A stretch of 8,980 nt of DNA from Chitinophagaceae bacterium (GCA_003526435.1 DPWF01000387.1:1-8980), one strand, 5' to 3'. Shown: positions 1 through 6,357, numbered from the stretch's first letter. Numbers and translations: made by a program. The notes: generated by a model not told the origin, from the letters alone.

Positions 1-1127
1 ACCGCCAGTATCCACCAGCGATGCCAGGTTTTCAGGTATACCAGTCCGAGGATAAAAAGAAAACAGATAATGGCGCCAAAATAAACCGGACCCGAAGTCA
101 TGGGTTGTGGGCCCCAGTATGTTGACATATATCCGGCAAACTGAGCAGCCTGGTCTTCCGGAATCCCTTTCTCAATAGCCTTTTTTGCAAAGTGGGAGTT
201 GATGTCGAGTTCACCGCCACTGCTTCCTCCATAAATGCCGGGAACAAGAAATGTATAAGTTTCGGCGATGCCATAACTGCCATAATAAAAAGCATAATCA
301 GTTTGTAAACCTTTACGCTCTGTTGCTTTTCCGGTTGAATCGAGCATGATGGAATTGCCCCGCATCGTGGCGTTTGAATAATCTTTGGTAGTGGCCAATG
401 ATACAATATTCGGACCCACAGCCAGTAAACCCATCGATATGGCCAGTGCCAGCGAAATACCCATGTGTCTATACTCTTTCTGCTTAACCCACTGTATGAT
501 AAAACCAAGGGTCATACATCCGGCCATGATGAGGAAATAATAAGTTACCTGCAGGTGGTTCATGGCAATCAGCAGGAATGCGAAGAGGGCTGTCAATGCC
601 GCTCCCCACCAATATTCTTTTTTATAAATCAACCATAATGCACCCAATAAAGCAGGCATATAACCCATGGCCTGCATTTTGGTATCGTGTCCTGCAGAAA
701 GAATAACCGGATCATAAGTGGCATACGCATAAGCAATACTGCCTAATATACCCACCCAATGTTTGGTGCCGATTACCTGTGAAAGAAAATAAAACCCAAT
801 ACAAAGCAGGAAAAAGAAACCAATGGGTTTGCCCATGAACAACATGAACAGTTGGTGAAAATAAACAGGCGTAATAGGATTGGCCGCTTCCATGGCAATC
901 TGATAAGCAGGCATGCCTCCGAAAAGGTTGTTGTTCCACAATGGATAATTGCCATGTTTTTCTTTGTAATTGAACAGATCCTGCGCCATGCCTTTCCAGT
1001 GCGATACATCCGTTGTATTCAACACTTTTCCTTCAAGGGCAGGCTTACAAAAAATAACCGCAACGATTAAAAAGATACCCACTGCAATGGCATGTGGTAA
1101 GAGAGATTTCCATTGGAACTGCTTCAT
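1..1127 (-). CDS. YfhO-family polytopic membrane protein, C-terminus beyond window
   Basis: The reading frame is open from the ATG at 1127 to the window edge, giving the first 375 residues. A hydrophobic segment at about residues 12-31 is followed by an extracytoplasmic loop with D40, W44, and a WNNNLFGGMPAY stretch at 64-75. Further hydrophobic segments lie near 93-119, 124-143, 156-168, 174-188, 196-213 and 222-243. The motif GHDTKMQAMGY (146-156) and NHLQVTYY (190-197) are what I recognise as hallmarks of the Bacteroidota YfhO family. These proteins are usually around 800 residues, so more than half is missing. The family is thought to have a GT-C-like glycosyltransferase fold; in Bacillus, YfhO is linked to lipoteichoic acid glycosylation. 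An acidic residue in the first outer loop (D40 here) would fit a GT-C catalytic site, but that is inference. Substrate in this organism is unknown. It is divergent from the gene at 1257. Other frames here are shadows. Confidence 0.85.
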   Translation of the reverse strand, partial: MKQFQWKSLLPHAIAVGIFLIVAVIFCKPALEGKVLNTTDVSHWKGMAQDLFNYKEKHGNYPLWNNNLFGGMPAYQIAMEAANPITPVYFHQLFMLFMGKPIGFFFLLCIGFYFLSQVIGTKHWVGILGSIAYAYATYDPVILSAGHDTKMQAMGYMPALLGALWLIYKKEYWWGAALTALFAFLLIAMNHLQVTYYFLIMAGCMTLGFIIQWVKQKEYRHMGISLALAISMGLLAVGPNIVSLATTKDYSNATMRGNSIMLDSTGKATERKGLQTDYAFYYGSYGIAETYTFLVPGIYGGSSGGELDINSHFAKKAIEKGIPEDQAAQFAGYMSTYWGPQPMTSGPVYFGAIICFLFILGLVYLKTWHRWWILA

Positions 1128-1148
1128 GCTGTTTTTTTCTAGTATCAG

Positions 1149-1156
1149 CAAACCTA
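1149..1156 (-). promoter_or_regulatory. putative -7 box of the YfhO-family gene
   Basis: On the minus strand this reads TAGGTTTG, an exact match to the Bacteroidota -7 consensus TAnnTTTG. It would place the transcription start near 1143 and give a leader of about 16 nt before the ATG at 1127. No TTTG-like -33 element is visible at the expected distance, so support is partial. Confidence 0.35.
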
Positions 1157-1256
1157 CAGGAAAAATTCTTTCATTTTTACCTGATTGGGCTCATTTGAAA
1201 GAGTTTGATTGTATTTTGTGTAAAAACCAATCTGTTCATCAAGTATCCAGGGAATT

Positions 1257-1553
1257 ATGAGAGGCTTTTCTTTTCTGTCGCGTTTAGCGTTCATCTGTAA
1301 TGTATTCTTTTTAGGAGCCATGGCTGCACGTATTTTCATGCCGATGGATGATGTGCAGGAACTTGGGTTGCTAGGAAACACGGCAGTGATTATGGGGATG
1401 GTACTTTCTCCCATCATCAACATGGGAGTGAACCTTTGGTATGTCGTTTTGTTATTGGGTAAAAAGCAGGTAACAGGCCCCTTGTGGATGCGACTATTCA
1501 ACCTGTTTATTTTAATTGCACAGCTCTTTTTTTACATCATACTTCCAGCATGA
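1257..1553 (+). CDS. small membrane protein of unknown function, coupled to the queuosine precursor transporter
   Basis: This encodes 98 residues with three hydrophobic stretches, at about residues 5-25, 38-68 (with a central polar NMGVN) and 78-97, and almost no soluble region. I do not recognise a named domain. The start is the first ATG in the frame; AGGGA lies five bases upstream, which is only a weak ribosome-binding site. Its stop TGA overlaps the ATG of the next gene in the sequence ATGA (1550-1553), so the two are almost certainly co-transcribed and translationally coupled. That arrangement suggests a role connected to the transporter, for example an accessory subunit, but nothing in the sequence proves it. 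The hydrophobic pattern and the tight coupling make a real gene much more likely than a chance frame. The 129 bp upstream, shared with the divergent YfhO-family gene, shows only a weak -7 candidate on this strand near 1212-1218. Confidence 0.75.
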   Translation: MRGFSFLSRLAFICNVFFLGAMAARIFMPMDDVQELGLLGNTAVIMGMVLSPIINMGVNLWYVVLLLGKKQVTGPLWMRLFNLFILIAQLFFYIILPA

Positions 1554-2332
1554 TACACGCTATTTTAAAAGACAAACCCACCAAACTCTTTATCAGTATT
1601 GCCGCTTTTTTTGTGGCGAATGCATTGATAGCGGAGTGCATTGGTGGTAAAATATTCTCCCTCGAAAAAATATTTGGGTGGAAGCCTGCCGACATGACCA
1701 TTTTTGGCCAGACAGGTCTTTCTTTTAATCTTACCTGTGGTGTACTGCTTTGGCCACTGGAATTTGTAATCACTGATATTGTAAATGAATATTACGGACC
1801 TAAAGCAGTGAAACGTATCAGTTATACGGCAGTTGTTTTAATATCCTATGCGTTTATTATGTTTTATGCAGCCATGAATATTCCACCTGCCGATTTCTGG
1901 ATCGGGTCAAGACAGGCAGAAGGTATTCCTAATATGCAGGATGCATTTGGAGGAATATTCGGACAAGGCATGTGGATCATCCTGGGTAGCCTCACTGCAT
2001 TTCTGGTGAGCCAGATTGTAGATGTAACGGTGTTTCACAAAATCAAAAAAAGAACCGGACAAAAATGGGTTTGGTTAAGGGCAACGGGATCAACCATGGT
2101 ATCTCAATTGGTAGATAGTTTCATTGTATTGTTTATTGCCTTCAAAATTGGTAATGGCTGGAGCTGGAAACTGGTACTCGCTATTTGTGTAGTGAATTAT
2201 TTGTACAAATTCAGCATGGCCATTATACTGACCCCCGTTATATACCTTGCTGAAAAACAAATTGACCGTTATCTCGGTGAAGAAACAGCAAGAAAAATGA
2301 AGCTCCAGGCAATGGGAAAGGAGGCGGAATAA
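1550..2332 (+). CDS. yhhQ: queuosine precursor transporter, YhhQ/VUT family (DUF165)
   Basis: The product is a 260-residue inner-membrane protein expected to import a queuosine precursor (preQ0, preQ1 or queuine), the modified base inserted at tRNA position 34. Family signatures visible are AECIGGKIF (28-36), WPLEFVITDIVNEYYGPKA (68-86), a SQIVD motif, and the conserved run WLRATGSTMVSQLVDSF near 196-212. Six hydrophobic segments can be followed through the chain, and the C-terminus is charged and cytoplasmic. It is somewhat longer than E. coli YhhQ (about 220 residues); the extra length is mostly between residues 36 and 60. I chose the ATG at 1550 over the in-frame ATG at 1484 because the extra 22 residues are just the upstream gene read in another frame, and the ATGA overlap is a typical operon junction. 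No queuosine biosynthesis gene is next to it. Which precursor is carried cannot be told from sequence. Confidence 0.92.
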   Translation: MIHAILKDKPTKLFISIAAFFVANALIAECIGGKIFSLEKIFGWKPADMTIFGQTGLSFNLTCGVLLWPLEFVITDIVNEYYGPKAVKRISYTAVVLISYAFIMFYAAMNIPPADFWIGSRQAEGIPNMQDAFGGIFGQGMWIILGSLTAFLVSQIVDVTVFHKIKKRTGQKWVWLRATGSTMVSQLVDSFIVLFIAFKIGNGWSWKLVLAICVVNYLYKFSMAIILTPVIYLAEKQIDRYLGEETARKMKLQAMGKEAE

Positions 2333-2340
2333 AGGGAAGC

Positions 2341-2461
2341 AAGGTTTTAAGATGCAAGCCACAAGATACAAGATACAAGCCCCAGGCTACAAGGGGTCAG
2401 GTAGTATTTCTCTTGTACCCTGTACCTTGTTATTTGTATCTTGTTACTTGTATCTTAACCT
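2341..2461. repeat. long palindrome built of in-phase heptamer repeats between convergent genes
   Basis: Seven consecutive 7-bp units occupy 2348-2396 with consensus CAAGATA. Seven more occupy 2409-2457 on the opposite strand, also in phase, with a 12-bp spacer between arms. Unit by unit the arms match at 37 of 49 positions. The odd sixth unit, beginning CAGG instead of CAAG, is present in both arms. Flanking AGGTT/AACCT extends the pairing to the whole interval. It fills the gap between the convergent transporter and Nudix genes and touches the Nudix stop codon. Transcribed from either side it would fold into a long hairpin, so it may stop transcription in both directions or protect 3' ends. 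There is no T-tract, so it is not a standard intrinsic terminator. It could instead be a dispersed REP-like element. Confidence 0.9.
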
Positions 2462-2919
2462 CAGATCGCTGCTTTCAACAATTGAATAACTACTTTATCA
2501 ATCGGCAGCGTCATACTGTCTGCCTGTAATTCACTCCATTCTATCCAGCGAAACACTTCGCTTTCGCCATTAGGGTCACTGATTTGTTCAGGTGCAAAAT
2601 CAAATGCCTTTGTTTTGGTGTTTAATGAAACCAGTTCATTTGGATGCACATAATAATAGATAGATATAATCTGGTCTTTGTGGTTGAAAGCAGAAATCTG
2701 GAAAAAATCAGTTGTGTAAATATGATCGCCAATTGTTACATCCAAACCTGTTTCTTCTTTGAATTCTCTTTTTAAGCAATCTCTGGTGCCTTCTCCCAAT
2801 TCAAGTCCGCCACCTGGCAGTTTGGTAATATAAGCACCACCTATAAATTCATCGCTTACCAGTAAACGTTTTTGTTCATCCAGCAAAATACCATACACAC
2901 GTACATTGAATAGGGGCAT
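2461..2919 (-). CDS. Nudix hydrolase
   Basis: This 152-residue protein carries a complete Nudix box from G37 to L59: G37, E43, R51, E52, E55, E56 and G58 all fit the pattern Gx5Ex7REUxEExGU. It should therefore bind a divalent metal and cleave the diphosphate bond of a nucleoside diphosphate linked to another group. The N-terminal strands (residues 3-33) and the C-terminal strand and helix complete a single Nudix domain without extra domains. Substrate cannot be assigned; candidates include oxidised nucleotides, ADP-ribose and sugar nucleotides. The ATG at 2919 lies one base after the corA stop codon, so the two genes are co-transcribed with corA first. The stop codon abuts the heptamer palindrome, which probably marks the transcript end. 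Confidence 0.93.
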   Translation of the reverse strand: MPLFNVRVYGILLDEQKRLLVSDEFIGGAYITKLPGGGLELGEGTRDCLKREFKEETGLDVTIGDHIYTTDFFQISAFNHKDQIISIYYYVHPNELVSLNTKTKAFDFAPEQISDPNGESEVFRWIEWSELQADSMTLPIDKVVIQLLKAAI

Positions 2920-2920
2920 A

Positions 2921-3862
2921 TCAGAACCATTTCTTTTTCATGAAATACCAACTGATGACTACAGCAATGACAATAGATAAACCAATAGGAACATAAAATG
3001 CGTAAGAGGAGTGGGCCCATGGAATATTGTCTACGTTCATGCCATATAAACTCGCTACCATTACCGGTAAGGAAAGAATAATAGTAATGGACGTGAGGCG
3101 TTTCATTACATTGTTCAGGTTATTACTGATGATGCTGGCAAATGCATCGAGTGTACTGGTGAGGATGTTTGTATAAATATTGGCCATTTCAAGGGCCTGG
3201 CTGGTATCTACAATAAGGTCGTTCAGGAATTCGCGTTCTTCTTCATTCAGCCCGAGAAAATTGGTACGCTCAAGCTTCATCATCAGCATTTCGTTACTTC
3301 TTAACGCTGTAACAAAATATACCAGGCTCTTTTGAATACGCATGAGGTTAAGCAAATCCACATTACTGTTGCTCTGGTATAAACTGGTTTCGTATTGATT
3401 TCGTCTTTGATTGATTTCTTTCAGAAACTCCATGAAATTCTGTACCACTTTCTCAAACACTTTCAGGATCATCATGTTCTTTTTGTCAGGATGTCTTTTC
3501 TGAAAAGAGTTCAGAAATTTTTTGATGGCACCATTATCAAAAGAGTTAACGGTAATGATCTGTGTATGTGTAAGGATGATGCAGATGGGTATGGTGATAT
3601 AAAAAGCTTCACTGTCGTTAAAAGAATTATTTTCAGTAGGCGTTTTAATAACAACAAATTTCACATTGTCTTCAATCTCGTAACGCGGACGTTCATCAAT
3701 ATCAAGTGAGTCGCGTAAAAATTCAATTGGTATTTCGAGGTCATCAGCCAATTGAATAAATTCTTCTTCTTTAAATGGTGGTACGAGGTTTACCCACACA
3801 CCCATTTCCGCCCTGTCGATCTCAGCAGTTTGTCCGTTGATATTTTTGAAGTATTGAATCAT
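2921..3862 (-). CDS. corA: CorA-family magnesium/divalent cation transporter
   Basis: The product is 313 residues, the usual length of a CorA subunit, which forms a pentameric inner-membrane channel for Mg2+ (and Co2+ or Ni2+ in some members). The large N-terminal region is the soluble alpha/beta domain and long stalk helix. Near the C-terminus, a hydrophobic segment at about 255-272 ends in the YGMNV signature (GMN at 274-276). It is followed by an acidic and aromatic outer loop (VDNIPWAHSSYAF), a second membrane helix at about 288-307 and a basic tail (MKKKWF). This order of features is diagnostic of the CorA superfamily. Its stop is one base from the Nudix start. Upstream, 73 bp separate it from dapF; most of that is a heptamer palindrome, so it may be transcribed from its own promoter or by read-through. 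No exact -7 consensus was found in that gap. Confidence 0.94.
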   Translation of the reverse strand: MIQYFKNINGQTAEIDRAEMGVWVNLVPPFKEEEFIQLADDLEIPIEFLRDSLDIDERPRYEIEDNVKFVVIKTPTENNSFNDSEAFYITIPICIILTHTQIITVNSFDNGAIKKFLNSFQKRHPDKKNMMILKVFEKVVQNFMEFLKEINQRRNQYETSLYQSNSNVDLLNLMRIQKSLVYFVTALRSNEMLMMKLERTNFLGLNEEEREFLNDLIVDTSQALEMANIYTNILTSTLDAFASIISNNLNNVMKRLTSITIILSLPVMVASLYGMNVDNIPWAHSSYAFYVPIGLSIVIAVVISWYFMKKKWF

Positions 3863-3864
3863 CC

Positions 3865-3935
3865 GATTTTTGATTTGTTGATCTTTGATCTTTGATTTTG
3901 TGATTTAGCTAGAATGCGAATCAAAAAATCAAAGA
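3865..3935. repeat. second heptamer-repeat palindrome, between dapF and corA
   Basis: The left part, 3865-3905, is an array of 7-8 bp units related to GATCTTT. The end of this array, 3889-3905, pairs with 3919-3935 at 16 of 17 positions, leaving a 13-nt loop at 3906-3918. The right arm abuts the dapF stop codon, and the left end lies two bases from the corA start codon. Read in the other orientation the unit is CAAAGAT, close to the CAAGATA unit of the palindrome at 2341-2461. It may terminate or attenuate the dapF transcript, or be a dispersed repeat that settled between the two genes. Confidence 0.8.
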
Positions 3936-4712
3936 TTATAATGCTATCTCTCCTTTGTACACAAATTCAGCCGGGCCGCAGAGCCAGACATCACGGAATT
4001 GCTGGTCGTTCAGTTTATCGAATTCAACGGCAAGATTACCGCCTTTTGTTTTTACCTCTACGCGGTTAAATCCCATTTCATTGTGCGCAAACACAATAGC
4101 AGCGGCAGTTACACCTGTTCCGCAGCTATAGGTTTCATCCTCAACACCGCGTTCGTAAGTGCGAACAATGATGTGTTTGTTTTCGGGTTCTACAAAATTT
4201 ACATTGATACCCTCTGTTATAAAATCTTTACTGTTGCGTATGCTCCTGCCTTCATGAAAAACATCGAGTTCCATGATGTTTTGTACTGCTTTTATATAGT
4301 GTGGGGAGCCTGTATTTAATACAGTATCGCCGTGAAAATCGGTTACTTGATTTACATCTTTCATCTTCAGTCTGATCCATCCATGTTCATCCATTTCTGC
4401 ATCATGTTCACCATCGATCGCTAAAAAATGATAGGTGGTTTTGTGTATGCCCATATCATATGCGAAACGGGTTAAGCAACGGCCGCCATTGCCACACATG
4501 CTGCTTTCTTTACCGTCGGCATTGTAGTATTTCATTTCAAAATCATAGCCCTCTAGTGTATTCAGTAGCATAAGGCCATCTGCACCAATGCCAAATCGTC
4601 GGTCACAAATATGATTGATCTGTTTTGTATTGAGTTGTACATTACCATTGCGGTTGTCAATAATCACAAAGTCATTTCCTGTTCCCTGGTATTTATAAAA
4701 TTGAATCGTCAT
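3936..4712 (-). CDS. dapF: diaminopimelate epimerase
   Basis: DapF interconverts LL- and meso-diaminopimelate in the cytoplasm, the penultimate step of lysine synthesis, and supplies the cross-linking residue of peptidoglycan. The protein is 258 residues, close to the family norm. It starts with the typical FYKYQGTGNDFVIID (5-19) and has both catalytic cysteines: C73 in MCGNGGRC and C197 in SCGTG. The supporting motifs N64-A-D-G67, GSPH (135-138), N170-x-N172 and ERG (187-189) are also present, so the enzyme should be active. It lies 8 bp downstream of the nucleoside phosphorylase gene, which suggests co-transcription, though the two pathways are unrelated. The start is the only ATG that includes the conserved N-terminal strand. 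Confidence 0.97.
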   Translation of the reverse strand: MTIQFYKYQGTGNDFVIIDNRNGNVQLNTKQINHICDRRFGIGADGLMLLNTLEGYDFEMKYYNADGKESSMCGNGGRCLTRFAYDMGIHKTTYHFLAIDGEHDAEMDEHGWIRLKMKDVNQVTDFHGDTVLNTGSPHYIKAVQNIMELDVFHEGRSIRNSKDFITEGINVNFVEPENKHIIVRTYERGVEDETYSCGTGVTAAAIVFAHNEMGFNRVEVKTKGGNLAVEFDKLNDQQFRDVWLCGPAEFVYKGEIAL

Positions 4713-4720
4713 GGTATATG

Positions 4721-5599
4721 CTATTTGATCTGCCCGATGATTTCCAGCGTATGTGTAATTAATTTTTCCATCGTAGCTGTACTGTCTTTACTAAATTCTT
4801 TACTGATCCTGTTGGCCACTATGGCACTTAAACTCAGGCACTGGTGTCCCAATAGTTTTCCAAGACCATAAATACCACTTGTTTCCATTTCAAAATTACT
4901 GATACGGTGGTTGCCGTAGGAAAAACCGGTAAGCCTGTCAATCAATTCTGTATTCACCAGTCCGAGACGTAAAATTCTTCCCTGCGGACCATAAAAGCCC
5001 GGACAGGTTACAGTTATGCCATGATGAAATCCTTCTACAAAATGTTTCAGCAGGGAAGAGCCTGCCGCTGCGATATAGGGGGATGCAAAACCACCACCAA
5101 TCTGAACCTGGCTGGCAAATGCACCAAGGATCTCGTCGTCTGCCGGATTATGCTGTTGCTGGTAAAAGTTCAGGAGATTATCGATACCCAGTCCATGTGT
5201 GCTTGCTACAAAACTATCCACAGGTATATCTTTCTGTAATGATCCTGATGTTCCTACACGAATGATATTGAGGTGGGAGAGTTGGGGTTTGATGGTACGT
5301 GTTTCGAAATCAATATTAACCAAAGCATCCAGTTCATTGAGTACGATATCAATATTATCTGTCCCGATACCCGTAGATACAACTGAAATTCTTTTCTGGC
5401 CCACCCATCCGGTATGTGTTACAAATTCGCGGTGCTGGTATTTTCCCTCTGTTGTATCAAAATGTTTACTTACTTCTGCAACCCGGTCGGGGTCTCCAAC
5501 AGTGATGATATTGTGTGCCAGTTCTTCCGGTCTTACATTCAGGTGGTAAACGGCTCCTCTGTTATTGATGATCAATTCACTTTCTGCAATTCTGTTCAT
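4721..5599 (-). CDS. nucleoside phosphorylase (PNP/UDP family, uridine phosphorylase-like)
   Basis: The protein is a single-domain cytosolic phosphorylase that splits a nucleoside with phosphate to give a free base and (deoxy)ribose-1-phosphate for salvage. From the ATG at 5599 it has 292 residues. Visible motifs are GDPDR at 35-39 (phosphate binding), STGIGTDN (75-82), RVGTSGSL at 114-121 (phosphate and ribose binding) and FEMET at 236-240, whose M-E pair contacts the ribose. These are shared by uridine and purine nucleoside phosphorylases of the NP-I fold. The length, above the 240-260 of the bacterial hexameric enzymes, fits the Bacteroidota COG2820-type group. Base preference is not certain. 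A TTG two codons upstream (5605) could also start the frame, adding only M-Y, but the ATG is the simpler choice. dapF follows after a short gap, probably in the same transcript. Confidence 0.9.
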   Translation of the reverse strand: MNRIAESELIINNRGAVYHLNVRPEELAHNIITVGDPDRVAEVSKHFDTTEGKYQHREFVTHTGWVGQKRISVVSTGIGTDNIDIVLNELDALVNIDFETRTIKPQLSHLNIIRVGTSGSLQKDIPVDSFVASTHGLGIDNLLNFYQQQHNPADDEILGAFASQVQIGGGFASPYIAAAGSSLLKHFVEGFHHGITVTCPGFYGPQGRILRLGLVNTELIDRLTGFSYGNHRISNFEMETSGIYGLGKLLGHQCLSLSAIVANRISKEFSKDSTATMEKLITHTLEIIGQIK

Positions 5600-5645
5600 A
5601 TACAAGGCTTAATGCCGACAAATTTCGGGTTTTCGCATTTAGAAT

Positions 5646-5675
5646 TTTGAAATTCCTTTGATTGCTTTATTTTCG
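5646..5675 (+). promoter_or_regulatory. promoter of tRNA-Cys
   Basis: A TTTG at 5646-5649 and TATTTTCG at 5668-5675 are separated by 18 bp. They match the Bacteroidota -33/-7 pattern (TTTG, TAnnTTTG) with one mismatch in the -7 box. The predicted start would lie near 5681, about 13 nt ahead of the mature tRNA, a sensible 5' leader for RNase P. Confidence 0.5.
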
Positions 5676-5693
5676 CAGCCTGCTACAGAAAAT

Positions 5694-5764
5694 GGTCCTG
5701 TGGCCGAGTGGCTAGGCAGAGCTCTGCAAAAGCTTCTACAGCGGTTCGAATCCGCTCGGGACCT
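5694..5764 (+). tRNA. tRNA-Cys (anticodon GCA)
   Basis: The 71-nt cloverleaf folds completely. The acceptor stem is 5694-5700 with 5757-5763 (one G-U pair). The D-arm starts with GCC at 5703-5705 pairing GGC at 5715-5717. The anticodon stem is 5719-5723 with 5731-5735, loop CTGCAAA, with GCA at 5726-5728. The T-arm is AGCGG/CCGCT around TTCGAAT (5740-5756). The discriminator base at 5764 is T, the identity element expected for cysteine tRNA. The 3' CCA is not encoded and must be added after transcription. Confidence 0.98.
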
Positions 5765-5767
5765 CTG

Positions 5768-5797
5768 AAAGGATCGCATTAGCGATCCTTTTGTTTT
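5768..5797 (+). terminator. intrinsic terminator after tRNA-Cys
   Basis: A perfect 10-bp stem, AAAGGATCGC (5768-5777) with GCGATCCTTT (5782-5791), closes an ATTA loop and is followed by TGTTTT. It begins four bases after the tRNA and should end its transcript. Confidence 0.92.
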
Positions 5798-5841
5798 ATA
5801 AGTCGTTGATAATTAATTGTAGTAATCGTATAGTTTTTTGT

Positions 5842-5885
5842 AGTGGATTTCACGGTGAGCGATTGGTGAAAACACGTATTCCACT
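5842..5885. repeat. nested inverted repeats, possible structured element
   Basis: AGTGGA (5842-5847) pairs TCCACT (5880-5885). Immediately inside, TTTCAC (5848-5853) pairs GTGAAA (5866-5871). The left arms are contiguous and the right arms are separated by 8 nt, giving a 12-bp interrupted stem. It could be a structured RNA or a protein site; no function is known and chance pairing is possible. Confidence 0.35.
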
Positions 5886-6001
5886 CGAAGTTTTTAACTC
5901 GGTTTTCCCTTTTTTGCCCTCTTATACAAATTTTAATCAAATTATAATATCGCAAAAATGACCCTTTTCCGGGGCAATAAATGGCTGGGAATGATGCGCT
6001 A

Positions 6002-6032
6002 AAATTGATTATAATTAATTATTTATCAATTT
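6002..6032. repeat. AT-rich palindrome, possible operator
   Basis: AAATTGAT at 6002-6009 is exactly repeated in inverse at 6025-6032. The 15 bp between the arms contains the self-complementary TAATTAATTA. It lies about 125 bp upstream of the predicted promoter of the surface protein. Such symmetry fits a dimeric regulator site, but AT-rich DNA gives such palindromes by chance. Confidence 0.3.
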
Positions 6033-6156
6033 ATTATAAAGTATATTGATGAATTATTCATTGCATAGTCCATACACTGTATTTGAGGCTTCCGAAAACC
6101 TTTGCGGTAAATATTTTATATAATTCACATGTGTTTATAAAAAAAACTTGCCGGGG

Positions 6157-6188
6157 TTTGTAGTTCTCCCTGATTTCGATTAGTTTTG
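6157..6188 (+). promoter_or_regulatory. promoter of the LamG/Ig-like surface protein gene
   Basis: TTTG at 6157-6160 and TAGTTTTG at 6181-6188 are separated by 20 bp. Both match the Bacteroidota housekeeping consensus (TTTG, TAnnTTTG) without mismatch. Transcription would begin near 6194, leaving a leader of about 190 nt before the start codon at 6387. Confidence 0.6.
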
Positions 6189-6300
6189 GATTTCATTAAC
6201 AGAAGCTAACGATTGTTCATTCTGTATCCTGAACTGAATTGGCTTTGTTAAAATTCGAAAATCCTCTGACTAACCATCGCACGAATTCCTTTATCCGCTG

Positions 6301-6323
6301 ATCAGCAAAGCTGATTTTCTTTT
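6301..6323 (+). terminator. terminator-like hairpin in the surface-protein leader
   Basis: ATCAGC (6301-6306) pairs perfectly with GCTGAT (6310-6315) over an AAA loop and is followed by TTTCTTTT. The form is that of a short intrinsic terminator. It lies downstream of the predicted promoter and upstream of the gene, so it may act as an attenuator. The six-pair stem is modest, so read-through would be expected. Confidence 0.45.
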
Positions 6324-6336
6324 ATCCTGTGTCGCC

Positions 6337-6357
6337 TCAACAGAAAATATCTGTTGA
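6337..6357 (+). promoter_or_regulatory. second leader hairpin
   Basis: TCAACAGA (6337-6344) and TCTGTTGA (6350-6357) form a perfect 8-bp stem with a 5-nt loop, 29 nt before the start codon. It could affect translation or mRNA stability, or be bound by a regulator as DNA. Confidence 0.45.

Larger units (their letters stand above)
5798..6156. other. AT-rich non-coding region upstream of the surface-protein promoter
   Basis: No reading frame of coding character was found on either strand between the tRNA terminator and the promoter at 6157. The stretch is AT-rich. It contains a nested inverted repeat at 5842-5885 and an AT-rich palindrome at 6002-6032, both listed separately. No second tRNA, copied tRNA 3' end or transposase remnant was seen. 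Confidence 0.6.

Noticed and set aside
98..1009. Open frames on the minus strand at 98-508, 712-939 and 773-1009
   Set aside because: They lie in other frames of the YfhO-family gene, whose own frame is uninterrupted and has recognisable motifs.
1484..1549. 22-residue upstream extension of the queuosine precursor transporter
   Set aside because: It is the end of the upstream gene read in another frame, with no signal or membrane-segment logic, and the ATGA junction at 1550 is the natural start.
2341..2461. CRISPR array
   Set aside because: The units are only 7 bp, directly adjoining, without unique spacers, and are inverted in two arms.
3395..5650. Several plus-strand open frames across corA, dapF and the phosphorylase gene
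   Set aside because: They are antisense to clear, well-conserved genes and show no domain-like composition.
5886..5916. Possible terminator from a CGAAGTT/AACTCG hairpin followed by a T-rich run
   Set aside because: The stem needs a bulge, has only about six pairs, and has no gene upstream that needs it after the strong terminator at 5768.
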